From contig NZ_AUFE01000054.1 in the NCBI RefSeq assembly GCF_000426345.1, positions 1 to 36,193 on the forward strand: a stretch of 36,193 nt of DNA. Direction: 5' to 3'. This stretch comes from Cupriavidus phytohabitans. Its GTDB lineage: Bacteria > Pseudomonadota > Gammaproteobacteria > Burkholderiales > Burkholderiaceae. Shown one piece after another: positions 18,682 through 27,287 of the stretch; the first letter of the stretch is position 1, and every line of letters begins with the position of its first letter. Made by a program: the position numbers and the translations under genes. The notes beneath the pieces are model-generated. The model saw only the letters and a list, made by a program, of their open reading frames with translations, did not search any database and was not told where the DNA came from.

Positions 18682-18725
18682 CGGTGTTGCTCCCGGCGGC
18701 CGCGAGCCGGGCAGTGCATGGGAGA

Positions 18726-18752
18726 TTCGTCATTCTCGCCATTATTGACGAA
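18726..18752. promoter_or_regulatory. Inverted repeat upstream of the diguanylate cyclase
   Basis: TTCGTCA at 18726-18732 and TGACGAA at 18746-18752, separated by 13 bases, about 45 bases before the cyclase start on the minus strand. Arm length and spacing suit a dimeric regulator. No partner is identified. Confidence 0.3.
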
Positions 18753-18959
18753 AAGGGGCATTTAAAGCGCAAAGCCGCGGCGATTTGATCCGGGCCATCC
18801 GAGCCGACGTGCGTCGCCGCATGTCCGACCGCGGTCGTCGTCCGGAACGCGGCCATTGCCAGCGCGCGGAGACCAACATTCCCCGCTAACGCAAGCAGGC
18901 GGATTGACCTATCCTCAAGCTCATCGGGCAGGCAGATATAACGTCCGAAGGTGGTTGCC

Positions 18960-19886
18960 ATGACTATGGTCTTGTCATCATCGAGCGAGAGGGAGGAGGC
19001 GGGGTCTTGCCCCGGGTGGCACCCGTGTGCCACGCATCCGGGTCTGATCCGGCACCACTTGCAATGCTGCAGCATCCTGGCCGTGCTGATGTGTGCGCTG
19101 GCCCACGCGGATGATGCGGTTCCGGAAAGGGTTGTCGACAGCCAGGGCGTCTCCGGGTGGGACCAGCCGCTGCAGGCGCGGGCCGCGCCAGCGCCGGTCG
19201 CCGAGGCACCCGAGGCGCTGGTGGCCGACGCCGACATACCGGCCAATGCGTCCACTTTCTTCAGTAGTGCCCCCGAACCGGTCACCGTCGAGTACGCGAC
19301 GCGGTCGCCCGAGCCTTCGTCGTCATTGCCGCTTGCGATGGGAGCGGGACCGGACGACGACGCGCCGGGCCCGGCCGTCGTGGACCGCGATCCCGCCGCC
19401 GTGGTCGATCGCCCGCGCCGCCTGACGCTGCACCTGGACGATGTCACCAGCGCCAGCGGCTTTGTCGACGGCAGCGTGCGCACCATGGCGCTGGCTGTCG
19501 ATGCAGTGGTGCCGCGCGCCGGCGGCCTGACGATCCAGCCGCGGCTGCAGCTGGCCTATCAGCCCGGAATGTCGCCGGTCAGCGGCGTGCAGGCGCAGGG
19601 CATGCCCGGCGATTCCAGTGCCACCGGCATCGGCATACGGCTCTATGGCGCGCAGCCGACACGCCTGGCCGGCATCTATCCGTTCGTTGAAGCCGACTGG
19701 TGGCAGGACAGCCGCAAGCAAAGCATCAACATCAACGGCACGAAGATCGATGCCGACCTGCTGCGCGGGCTGTTCTCGTTCAATATCGGCGCGCATGGCA
19801 ACACGGCAACCGGCGTGAAGCTGTGGTTCAAGGTGAAGGCGGGGCGCAATCCGGGGGGTACGGTCGGCGCGAGGTACCGGTGGTAG
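18960..19886 (+). CDS. Exported beta-rich protein, possibly outer membrane, unknown function
   Basis: 308 residues from the ATG at 18960 (GAAGG nine bases upstream; a GTG at 18951 is also in frame). A hydrophobic stretch with a signal-like end (SILAVLMCALAHADD, around residue 40-50) sits after an unusual hydrophilic leader, so the true start may be further in. A low-complexity acidic Ala/Pro linker follows, then from about residue 150 a domain with alternating polar and apolar residues (LTLHLDDVTSAS, GIGIRLYGAQ, YPFVEADWWQDSR, GVKLWFKVKAG). It ends in GARYRW; a C-terminal aromatic residue is typical of outer membrane beta-barrels. I do not recognise the family. Confidence 0.65.
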   Translation: MTMVLSSSSEREEAGSCPGWHPCATHPGLIRHHLQCCSILAVLMCALAHADDAVPERVVDSQGVSGWDQPLQARAAPAPVAEAPEALVADADIPANASTFFSSAPEPVTVEYATRSPEPSSSLPLAMGAGPDDDAPGPAVVDRDPAAVVDRPRRLTLHLDDVTSASGFVDGSVRTMALAVDAVVPRAGGLTIQPRLQLAYQPGMSPVSGVQAQGMPGDSSATGIGIRLYGAQPTRLAGIYPFVEADWWQDSRKQSININGTKIDADLLRGLFSFNIGAHGNTATGVKLWFKVKAGRNPGGTVGARYRW

Positions 19887-19952
19887 TTTCAGAGTGGCGG
19901 CGAGCGCTTGCGCACAGGATGGGGCGCAAATTTCGCGCAGAGGCGCCATGAA

Positions 19953-19982
19953 AAAAGGGCTTCCGTTTCCGGAAGCCCTTTT
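19953..19982. terminator. Bidirectional terminator downstream of tRNA-Arg
   Basis: AAAAGGGCTTCCG, loop TTTC, CGGAAGCCCTTTT: a 13-bp perfect stem with A/T tails on both sides. On the minus strand it follows tRNA-Arg and ends in a six-T run; on the plus strand it can end the exported protein gene. Confidence 0.92.
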
Positions 19983-19996
19983 CCCTTCTGCATAGG

Positions 19997-20073
19997 TGGC
20001 GCGGCTGGCAGGATTCGAACCCACGACCCCTTGGTTCGTAGCCAAGTACTCTATCCAACTGAGCTACAGCCGC
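19997..20073 (-). tRNA. tRNA-Arg (anticodon ACG)
   Basis: 77 nt with encoded CCA, minus strand. The acceptor stem GCGGCTG pairs with CAGCCGC. The anticodon stem CTTGG/CCAAG encloses loop CTACGAA with anticodon ACG (genomic 20037-20039), whose first base is normally converted to inosine to read CGN codons. The T-arm GGGTTCGAATCC is canonical. Confidence 0.97.
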
Positions 20074-20087
20074 ACACGAGAGGCCGA

Positions 20088-20115
20088 ATTGTAGCGGAAT
20101 TTCGGGATTGCGCAA
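20088..20115 (-). promoter_or_regulatory. Promoter of tRNA-Arg
   Basis: On the minus strand, -10 TACAAT (20088-20093, five of six consensus bases) and -35 TTGCGC (20110-20115) with a 16-base spacer. The tRNA 5' end is 14 bases beyond the -10. Confidence 0.65.
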
Positions 20116-20153
20116 GGGGTGAGCGAAAAAAACTTTGCGGCCGCTTACGGCGG

Positions 20154-21863
20154 CTATGCCGCCACCTCCGACCAGTCCCCGTCTGCTTCGCGTGCCTTGC
20201 CTTCATCCCGCAGCTTGAGCAGGTGCGCAAGCAGCGAGCGCTGCGCGACCGGGTGCATGCGCGGCGGCACGTCGTCATAGACGCGCAGCACCAGCGCTTC
20301 GATCGGCGCGGGCCCCAGTTCGCGCAGCGCAGCCGCGACCTTGGCTTCACGCTGCAGCCGGTGGCGGACCAGGAGGCGGATCGCGTCCTGCGGGCGCGCG
20401 ATCAGGAAGCCGTGCCCGGGGGCGAGCCATTCCAGGTCTTCTTGCTGCAGGGCAGCCAGCGACTCGAGATAGGCGCGCATGTCTCCGTCAGGCGGACCGA
20501 TCACGACCGTCGAGCCCTGCATCACGTGGTCCCCGGTAAACAGCGTCTTCTCTTCTTCGAGCAGGTAGCAGAGGTGGTTCGACGCGTGGCCCGGCGTATG
20601 GCAGACGCGTAGCGTGCAGCCGTCGCCGAGGGCGATGCGCTCGCCGTGCGCGAGTTCGCGCTGCGGCGCGAAGCCCGCATCCTGCCACTGGCCTGCGGGC
20701 GCGCCACGGCCCAGCACGCTTGCGCCGGTCGCAGCCTGCAGCGCGGCCGCCGCCGGAGAATGGTCGAGGTGCGTGTGCGTGGCGAAGATCCAGCGGATCG
20801 GGCCCGGTGCCGCGGCCAGGATGGCGCGCACATGTTCGGCGTCATCGGGGCCGGGATCGATCACGGCCCATTCGTTGCGCGCGCCGCCGCCCACCAGGTA
20901 GGTGTTGGTGCCGGGGCCGGTCATCACGCTGCCGTTGTTCGCGGTCACGCGCCAGACGCGCCCGGACAGCTGCACCGGCAAGCCGGGGCATAGCTCGTAA
21001 CGGCCATGGTGCCGGCCTTCGGGGTCGATGCGGCCGATCTCGGCATAGCACGCCTCGTTGGGCATCACCGGCCGCACGCCCGCGGCGCCGGTGGCCAGGC
21101 GCGGCATGATGCAGGCGATGCCGCGCAGCTGCGCCGCATACGCAAAGCAGGCCTCGGCGTTCTCGAATTGCGCGATCGCCGCCAGCGTGCGGCGCGTGAC
21201 GTGCATCATCGGCAGGCCGCTGGCGGGATCGGCGGCTTCGGCAGGGCGGATCCAGCGGTGTTCGACGATCTCGTTGCCATCGGCGATCACTTGCTGGCCT
21301 TCCGGCGCGATCGCGACGAAGAAGCGCGTATCGAAGCGCTTGGGCAGGCCCGGCGGCGTGAGCCAGTAGCTGTGGTAGGCCAGCCGGTCGGCAGCCAGCC
21401 GCAGCCCGAGTTGCTCGCATGCATGCGCCAGGCCGGGTCCGCCGCGCTGCACGGCGGCGCGCAGCAGCGTCTGCTGTCCGGCGTCGAGGGCATCGGGAGG
21501 CAGCAGGCGTCCGTCGTTGCCGTAGGCGAACAGCAGGCCGGCTTCTTCGAAGCATTCGCGTACCGCGGCAACATAGAAGTCCAGGCCGCCAGCCGGCAGC
21601 CCCAGGCGCTCGCTGGCGGCGATGTCGTCGAGGCCGTGGGCGTGCGCATGCAGCGCCTTGTCTTGCAGCGCGTCGAGCGTGCCGCCGGGGAACACATAGG
21701 CGCCGCTGCTGCGGTCGTTGGCGCGCTCGACGCGGCGGACCAGCAGGACTTCCATGCCGGTGGGCGCGTCGCGCACGACCAGCAGGCTGGCGGCATTGCG
21801 CAGCAATGGCGCGGGAATGGTGGTAGTGGCAGGGCGTGCGCCGCTTGTCTCTGTGGCTGTCAT
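20154..21863 (-). CDS. Nudix hydrolase / metallo-beta-lactamase fusion protein
   Basis: 569 residues with two enzyme domains. Residues about 20-250 form a Nudix domain of the NUDT19 type: AYVFPGGTLDA, a long insert, then RECFEEAGL (102-110), the catalytic REuxEExGu half of a split Nudix box. Residues about 295-560 form a metallo-beta-lactamase hydrolase of the LACTB2/glyoxalase-II-like kind, with metal ligands THTHLDH (362-368), TPGHASNH, FTGDHVM and LAPGHG, plus a winged-helix-like tail. NUDT19 relatives act on CoA derivatives, and LACTB2 relatives are nucleases or thioesterases; the substrate here is unknown. A hydrolase chain acting on one compound is a plausible reason for the fusion. No ribosome site is obvious. 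Confidence 0.85.
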   Translation of the reverse strand: MTATETSGARPATTTIPAPLLRNAASLLVVRDAPTGMEVLLVRRVERANDRSSGAYVFPGGTLDALQDKALHAHAHGLDDIAASERLGLPAGGLDFYVAAVRECFEEAGLLFAYGNDGRLLPPDALDAGQQTLLRAAVQRGGPGLAHACEQLGLRLAADRLAYHSYWLTPPGLPKRFDTRFFVAIAPEGQQVIADGNEIVEHRWIRPAEAADPASGLPMMHVTRRTLAAIAQFENAEACFAYAAQLRGIACIMPRLATGAAGVRPVMPNEACYAEIGRIDPEGRHHGRYELCPGLPVQLSGRVWRVTANNGSVMTGPGTNTYLVGGGARNEWAVIDPGPDDAEHVRAILAAAPGPIRWIFATHTHLDHSPAAAALQAATGASVLGRGAPAGQWQDAGFAPQRELAHGERIALGDGCTLRVCHTPGHASNHLCYLLEEEKTLFTGDHVMQGSTVVIGPPDGDMRAYLESLAALQQEDLEWLAPGHGFLIARPQDAIRLLVRHRLQREAKVAAALRELGPAPIEALVLRVYDDVPPRMHPVAQRSLLAHLLKLRDEGKAREADGDWSEVAA

Positions 21864-22080
21864 TGTGTCGGCATCGTGGTGTCTTGCGGCGCCGCGCGCT
21901 GCGCGCCGGCGCCGGGAGCCGATAGTTTAGCCGTGTTGGAAGATTCGCAATCGCGGGCAAATCCGGAGATGCCAGGGATGCGCGGCTTTGGCTTTTCCGC
22001 CCGAAGGCATTAATCTGATGGCTCCGCTTCACTTTTTGGGAGGGCGCCAGCGTGCGCGCTTCCGCTGGGAGGAGGTCCGC

Positions 22081-22458
22081 GTGATACGAGTTTCAATCCT
22101 GTGCCTGCCGCTGGCGTGCCTGCTCGCCGCCTGCGCGACGCCGCCGCAAACCGCGCCGCGCCCGGTCCCGCCCGCCACCACGCGGATCACGGTCGATCCC
22201 CAGGCCGTGTCCAGGGCCGCCTCCGTCGCCTGCGTGCCGGCCGTTGCCGAAGCGCTCAAGCGCCGCTATCCGCAGCCCGGCAGCGTCATGCTGATGGCCG
22301 ATCGCGAGCAGTACTACCAGCGGCCTGACGCGCAGACCTCGGTCAACGGCGAAGGCGTGTTCGAGCCCGATGACAGCTCGTCGGCGATCGGTTTTCACTA
22401 TGCCTGCCTCTACAACGCGCGCACGGGCAAGGTCGATGATGTGCAGATGCGGTATTGA
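22081..22458 (+). CDS. Small lipoprotein of unknown function
   Basis: 125 residues starting at GTG 22081 (GGAGGAGG just upstream). The start MIRVSILCLPLACLLAACATPP is a lipoprotein signal with lipobox LAAC, so it would be lipidated at C18 and anchored in the envelope. A Pro/Thr linker leads to a compact domain with two further cysteines (VACVPAV, HYACLYN) that may form a disulfide, and a conserved-looking C-terminus GFHYACLYNARTGKVDDVQMRY. The longer frame to 21988 is rejected because it would bury the signal. Confidence 0.8.
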   Translation: MIRVSILCLPLACLLAACATPPQTAPRPVPPATTRITVDPQAVSRAASVACVPAVAEALKRRYPQPGSVMLMADREQYYQRPDAQTSVNGEGVFEPDDSSSAIGFHYACLYNARTGKVDDVQMRY

Positions 22459-22591
22459 GCGGTTGGTATCGTGCGCTGTTTTCAGGTCCTGATCGGGTGA
22501 TTCCGTTGCGTTGTGGAGGTGCTTTATCATCCACGTTCCGTGGACGCCCTCCCTTTGGTGTGATCGCCCTCTCTCCCCTGCGTGCGAGGAA

Positions 22592-22620
22592 TTGACACGG
22601 CGCAAGGGGAGGGACAAGAT
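22592..22620 (+). promoter_or_regulatory. Candidate promoter of the DUF1254 lipoprotein gene
   Basis: TTGACA at 22592-22597, 17-base spacer, CAAGAT at 22615-22620. The start point would be near 22627, about 83 bases before the ATG. A 15-base palindrome (TCCACG-TTC-CGTGGA, 22530-22544) lies upstream. Confidence 0.4.
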
Positions 22621-22709
22621 GCGGGAGCAAACAGATGCGCCTCCGGGACGACATGCTGGCAGTCATAGCCGCAACGCCCGGACAAGGCGCAAGAATCGGG
22701 AACGGGGTC

Positions 22710-24128
22710 ATGAAGCCTTCATTTCGTTTTATGGCGAGCGCGGTCACGCTCGCTGTCATGCTGTCCGGCTGCGCCAGCGCGCCGGATTCAGCCACCATCC
22801 AAACCGCCGCCGTCGAGCAGCCGCCGTCCGACCTGGCCATGAAAGCCCTGTCGGCCGAGGTCTTTACCTATGCCTATCCGCTGGTGCTGATGGACGTGAC
22901 GCGTGAGCTGATGACGCTGCGCACGCCGGTCAACACCTTCAGCCACAAGCGCACGTTCCCGGATCCCAGCTTCACCGACGTGGTCAGCCCCAATGCCGAT
23001 ACGCTGTATTCGTCGGCATGGCTGGACCTGTCGCGCGAGCCGGTGATCCTGTCCGTGCCCGACACGCAAGGGCGCTATTACCTGATGCCGCTGCTGGATG
23101 CGTGGACCAATGTGTTTGCCTCGCCGGGCATGCGCACCACCGGCACCCGTCGCGGCAATTTCGCCATCACCGGACCCGACTGGCGCGGCACGCTGCCCAA
23201 GGGCGTGCAGGAAATCCGCTCGCCGACGTCGATGGTCTGGTTGATCGGTCGTACCCAGGTCAACGACAAGAAGGATCTTCCGGCGGTGCACCGGCTGCAG
23301 GACCAGTACCGGCTGACGCCGCTGTCAGCCTGGGGCGGCGGGCGCCGCGTGCCTGAGCGGCCCGCGCCGCGCGCCGCTGCGGTCGATACGCAGAGTTCGC
23401 CGGTGGAGCAGGTCGCGGCGATGGACGCGCAGGCCTTTTTCACGCGCTTTGCCGCGCTGTTGCCGGCAAATCCGCCGGCGCCGGCCGACAGCGCCATGGT
23501 GGAGAAGCTGCGCCGCATGGGCATCCATCCCGGCGTGCCGTTCAAGACCACGGTGATGGAACCGACCACCGCGCGCGCGGTGCAGGAGGGCGCGACCGCG
23601 GCGCTGGCGGCGATCGTGCAGGGCGCGCGCAAGGGCAATGCCGATGCCGGCAACGGCTGGGTCATGCACCGCGATCTCGGCAACTATGGCACCAACTACG
23701 GCCGCCGTGCGGTGACCGCGTCGGTAGGGCTGGGCGCCAACCTGCCGGAGGATGCGATCTACGCGTCGACACGGACCGATGCCAACGGCACGCCGCTGCA
23801 GGGCGGCGCGCGCTACGTGCTGCATTTCGACAAGGGCCAATTGCCGCCGGCGCGGGCGTTCTGGTCGCTGACGCTCTACGACGACCACCAGGCGTTTGTC
23901 CCCAACCCGATCCAGCGCTATGCCATCGGCAGCCGCGACCGCCTGCGCTACAACCGCGACGGCTCGCTCGACATCTATATCCAGCACGAACGCCCGGCGG
24001 GATCCCGGGCCGCCAACTGGCTGCCGGCCCCGCCCGACGGCCTGAACATGATGCTGCGCGCGTACTGGCCGGAGCAGGGGTTGCTCGATGGCAGCTGGAT
24101 GCCGCCCCCGGTGATACGCGTGAACTAA
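22710..24128 (+). CDS. DUF1254/DUF1214 lipoprotein
   Basis: 472 residues from the ATG at 22710. The signal MKPSFRFMASAVTLAVMLSGCAS has lipobox LSGC, so it is a lipoprotein. The DUF1254 region (about 45-190) contains AYPLVLMDVTRELM, SPNADTLYSSAWLDLS and GRYYLMPLLDAWTNVFASPG; the DUF1214 region (about 350-460) contains RYVLHFDKGQLPPARAFWSLTLYD and NPIQRYAIGSRDRL. These two domains occur together in many proteobacterial envelope proteins of unknown role. The longer frame from 22635 is rejected because it would put about 25 residues before the signal peptide. Confidence 0.88.
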   Translation: MKPSFRFMASAVTLAVMLSGCASAPDSATIQTAAVEQPPSDLAMKALSAEVFTYAYPLVLMDVTRELMTLRTPVNTFSHKRTFPDPSFTDVVSPNADTLYSSAWLDLSREPVILSVPDTQGRYYLMPLLDAWTNVFASPGMRTTGTRRGNFAITGPDWRGTLPKGVQEIRSPTSMVWLIGRTQVNDKKDLPAVHRLQDQYRLTPLSAWGGGRRVPERPAPRAAAVDTQSSPVEQVAAMDAQAFFTRFAALLPANPPAPADSAMVEKLRRMGIHPGVPFKTTVMEPTTARAVQEGATAALAAIVQGARKGNADAGNGWVMHRDLGNYGTNYGRRAVTASVGLGANLPEDAIYASTRTDANGTPLQGGARYVLHFDKGQLPPARAFWSLTLYDDHQAFVPNPIQRYAIGSRDRLRYNRDGSLDIYIQHERPAGSRAANWLPAPPDGLNMMLRAYWPEQGLLDGSWMPPPVIRVN

Positions 24129-24779
24129 GTCGGCAACGCTGCTGCTGGCAAGAAAAGAAGGCCGCATGCCTGCGAGTCTTTGCGTCGATGTATGCCTTCG
24201 GCCATGGGATATCGGTCAGCCACGCTTCATGATGGCTATCCGCCTCGGCCCCTTCCTGATTTCGTATCGGATCAGCACCTTGCAATCCTCTGCATCGATT
24301 GCATCCGGCGGGTCGCAGATATCCGCCGCCCGCTCCTCCTTGCGGTGAATCCATCGCCGTGCCCTGCGGCATAAGCGAGGGCAAAAGCCTTGCGGTTGAC
24401 CGACAAGGCGGTTGATTGCCAGCAGGCGGGTAACCATCGCAATGAGGCCGCGGATGGGAAAGAGGGCGAAGGGCCTGACGATCATCGAGAAAAGCCCCGC
24501 CGCGGAGCTGCAGACGCGGCGGGACAAACGCGGTGAGTCCTGGGGGGACACCTCACCACGCTCATCCAGCCTATGGTATGTGTCGCCAACGCCGTATGGG
24601 TTGCCAAACAGAAGGAAGTATCAGCGGCGAAACCTCTCCCGGCTGGCCACGGATATCCCCCCTTGATGTCGCGCGGGTCATTGCCGAAGGAATTGCGCTC
24701 CCGGATCTTGGGTATATCTGATGGGCATGCGGCCTTCTTCTTGCCGGCGGCTGTTTTCGGCGATGACGCGCGCGTTCGC
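24129..24779. other. 650-base segment without a convincing gene, bounded by inverted repeats
   Basis: Lies between the DUF1254 gene and the end of metE. An imperfect inverted repeat bounds it: GGCAAGAAAAGAAGGCCGCA and the following TGCC at 24147-24170, and its reverse complement at 24724-24745 (a 14-base perfect core plus extension). Inside is a hairpin at 24496-24523 (CCCGCCGCG/CGCGGCGGG) that could end a minus-strand transcript (GCTTTTC follows). A 111-codon minus-strand frame (24216-24551) ends DAEDCKVLIRYEIRKGPRRIAIMKRG and could be a small hypothetical gene, but it lacks a ribosome site and I do not call it. Confidence 0.5.
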
Positions 24780-27155
24780 TCAGTGCGCGTGCGTCGCGCA
24801 CCCGGTGCAAGCGGTGCCGCCGGCAGGCGCCGCACCGACATGGCCGGCCGGCTTGGCGACCCGCTTCCACGCCATCGCGCCGGGGCTGGTCCAGCGCGCG
24901 CGCAGCGCGCGCGCTGCACTGACCATGTTGGCCAGCGCCGCCTCGGTCTCTTCCCAGGCGCGCGTCTTCAGGCCGCAGTCAGGGTTGACCCACAGGCGCC
25001 GCGGCGGCACCACCTCGCAGGCACGGTCGAGCAGCCGCTCCATCGCTTGCACCGACGGCACGCGCGGCGAGTGGATGTCATAGACGCCGGGCCCGATCTC
25101 GTTCGGGTAGTCGAAGTCGCCGAAGCCTTCCAGCAGCTCCATCGCCGAGCGCGAGGTCTCGATGGTGATCACGTCGGCGTCCAGCGCCGCGATCGACGGC
25201 AGGATGTCGTTGAACTCGGCGTAGCACATATGCGTGTGGATCTGGGTCTGGTCCTTGACGCCGCTGGCCGACAGGCGGAAAGCGGTGACTGCCCAGTCCA
25301 GGTAGGCGTCCCAGTCGCCGCGGCGCAGCGGCAGGCCTTCGCGCAGCGCGGGTTCGTCGATCTGGATCACGCGGATGCCGGCCTGTTCCAGGTCGCACAC
25401 CTCGTCGCGGATGGCCAGCGCGAGCTGGCGTGCGGTGGTGGCGCGCGGCTGGTCGTCGCGCACGAATGACCATTGCAGCATGGTGATCGGACCGGTGAGC
25501 ATGCCCTTCATCGGCCGCTCGGTCAGCGATTGCGCGTAGCGGGTGGTGTCCACCGTCATCGGCTCCGGCCGGTACACATCGCCGTAGATCACCGGCGGCT
25601 TGACGCAGCGCGAGCCATAGCTCTGCACCCAGCCGTTCCCGGTAAAGCCATAGCCGCACAGCTGCTCGCCGAAATATTCGACCATGTCGTTGCGCTCGGC
25701 CTCGCCGTGGACCAGCACGTCCAGGCCCAGTTCTTCCTGCTTGCGCACGGCCAGCGCGATTTCGGCGCGGATGCGTTCCAGGTACTCCAGCGCGCCGATG
25801 TCGCCGCGCTTGAACGCCGCACGAGTCTGGCGGATGGCCGCGGTCTGCGGGAACGAGCCGATGGTGGTGGTCGGCAGCAGCGGCAGCTGCAGCGACTCGC
25901 GCTGGCGCTCGATGCGCTGCGCGAACGGGGTGGCACGGCGAGACATGTCGGCGGTGACGCTGGCCAGGCGTTGCTGCACGCGCGGGTTGACCACGCGGCG
26001 CGATTGCCGGCGCGACGCCTGCACCGCGTCGGAGGCCGCCAGCTGCGCGGCGACGGCGGCATCGCCTTCGTTGAGCGCGCGTGCCAGCACCTGCAGCTCG
26101 TCGAGCTTCTCGGTGGCGAAGGCGAGCCACGACTTCAGTTCGGCATCGAGGCGCGCTTCATGCGCCAGCGACACCGGCACATGCAGCAGCGAGCAGGACG
26201 GTGCCAGCCACAGGCGCTCGCCGAGCGCCGCCTGCACGGGGCGCAGCGTGTCGAGCACGCGGCGCAGGTCGGTGCGCCAGACATTGCGGCCGTCGATCAC
26301 GCCGGCGGACAGCACGGCATGCGCCGGCAGCGCGGCCTGCCATGCAGCCAGCTGATCCGGCGCGCGCACCAGGTCGATATGGAAGCCGTCGACCGGCAGC
26401 GCGGCGGCGCGTGCGGCGTGGTCGGCGGCGGTGTCGAAGTACGTCGCCAGCAGCAGCTTCGGGCCCGCGTCGCGCAGGCCTTCGTAGGCGCTGTCGAAGG
26501 CGTCGAGCCATGCGGGCTCCAGGTCCAGGCACAGCGCGGGCTCGTCGACCTGGACCCACTCGATGCCGCGCGCCTTCAGCTGGCCAAGGATGCGGCGGTA
26601 GGCCTGCACCAGCTGCGGCAGCAGCGAGAGTCGGTCGAAGCCGGCCACGTGGCTCTTGGACAGCCACAGGTAGGTGACCGGGCCCACCAGAACGGGGCGC
26701 GCGCGCAGGCCTTGCGCCAGCGCTTCATCGGCTTCCTCGAAGAACCAGGCCGGGCCGCCGTCGAAGGTGGTGTCGCTATCCAGCTCGGGGACCAGGTAGT
26801 GGTAGTTGGTGTCGAACCACTTGGTCATTTCCATTGCCGGCTGCTCGCGGTTGCCGCGCGCCAGCTCGAAATACTGCGTCAGCGTCAGCTGCGCCGGGTC
26901 GAAACCGAAGCGGCGCGGCACGGCGCCGAGCAGCGCGGTCAGGCTGAGCATCTGGTCATACCAGGCGAAGTCGCCGGTGGCGACGGTGTCCAGGCCGCGC
27001 TCGGCCTGCAATTGCCAGTGGCGGCTGCGCAGCTGCGCGGCCACTTCGCGCAGCGCGGCTTCGCTGCTTTCACCGCGCCAGAAGGCCTCCTGGGCGAATT
27101 TCAGTTCGCGGCGTTCGCCGATGCGGGGAAAGCCGAGGATATGGGTGCGTGCCAT
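24780..27155 (-). CDS. metE: Cobalamin-independent methionine synthase MetE
   Basis: 791 residues from the ATG at 27155. Transfers a methyl group from 5-methyl-THF-glutamate to homocysteine. The start MARTHILGFPRIGERRELKF is typical. Zinc ligands are in IHTHMCYAEF (His and Cys) and VNPDCGLKTR (Cys), with the glutamate of ITIETSRS between them. After the last family residues (about 755) there is a ~35-residue tail ending CTGCATHAH, with extra cysteines and histidines not found in E. coli MetE (753 residues). Divergent from metR across a MetR box, so homocysteine-responsive activation is expected. The longer frame to 27185 is rejected. Confidence 0.95.
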   Translation of the reverse strand: MARTHILGFPRIGERRELKFAQEAFWRGESSEAALREVAAQLRSRHWQLQAERGLDTVATGDFAWYDQMLSLTALLGAVPRRFGFDPAQLTLTQYFELARGNREQPAMEMTKWFDTNYHYLVPELDSDTTFDGGPAWFFEEADEALAQGLRARPVLVGPVTYLWLSKSHVAGFDRLSLLPQLVQAYRRILGQLKARGIEWVQVDEPALCLDLEPAWLDAFDSAYEGLRDAGPKLLLATYFDTAADHAARAAALPVDGFHIDLVRAPDQLAAWQAALPAHAVLSAGVIDGRNVWRTDLRRVLDTLRPVQAALGERLWLAPSCSLLHVPVSLAHEARLDAELKSWLAFATEKLDELQVLARALNEGDAAVAAQLAASDAVQASRRQSRRVVNPRVQQRLASVTADMSRRATPFAQRIERQRESLQLPLLPTTTIGSFPQTAAIRQTRAAFKRGDIGALEYLERIRAEIALAVRKQEELGLDVLVHGEAERNDMVEYFGEQLCGYGFTGNGWVQSYGSRCVKPPVIYGDVYRPEPMTVDTTRYAQSLTERPMKGMLTGPITMLQWSFVRDDQPRATTARQLALAIRDEVCDLEQAGIRVIQIDEPALREGLPLRRGDWDAYLDWAVTAFRLSASGVKDQTQIHTHMCYAEFNDILPSIAALDADVITIETSRSAMELLEGFGDFDYPNEIGPGVYDIHSPRVPSVQAMERLLDRACEVVPPRRLWVNPDCGLKTRAWEETEAALANMVSAARALRARWTSPGAMAWKRVAKPAGHVGAAPAGGTACTGCATHAH

Positions 27156-27238
27156 GGGGAACTTGCTCCGGAAGATGACTGGCACACAGTGTCGGTTTGC
27201 CCATAAAATGAATCAAGCGACAAGTTTTAAACAATATA

Positions 27239-27251
27239 TGAATCAATTTCA
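27239..27251. promoter_or_regulatory. MetR binding site between metE and metR
   Basis: TGAATCAATTTCA, a perfect match to the MetR consensus TGAA-N5-TTCA as I know it. A second, half-conserved copy (TGAATCAAGCGAC) starts at 27219. Both lie in the AT-rich divergent gap, suitable for activating metE and controlling metR. Confidence 0.8.
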
Positions 27252-27287
27252 TACGACGGCGGGGCAGGCCCGCGTGCCGGACCGCGC

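Noticed and set aside
24482..24919. 145-codon minus-strand frame across the end of metE
   Set aside because: It overlaps metE in another frame and has shadow-like Arg/Ala/Pro composition.
27156..27287. Cobalamin or SAM riboswitch upstream of metE
   Set aside because: The gap is only 132 bases, AT-rich, and explained by a MetR box; no B12-box or SAM core is visible.
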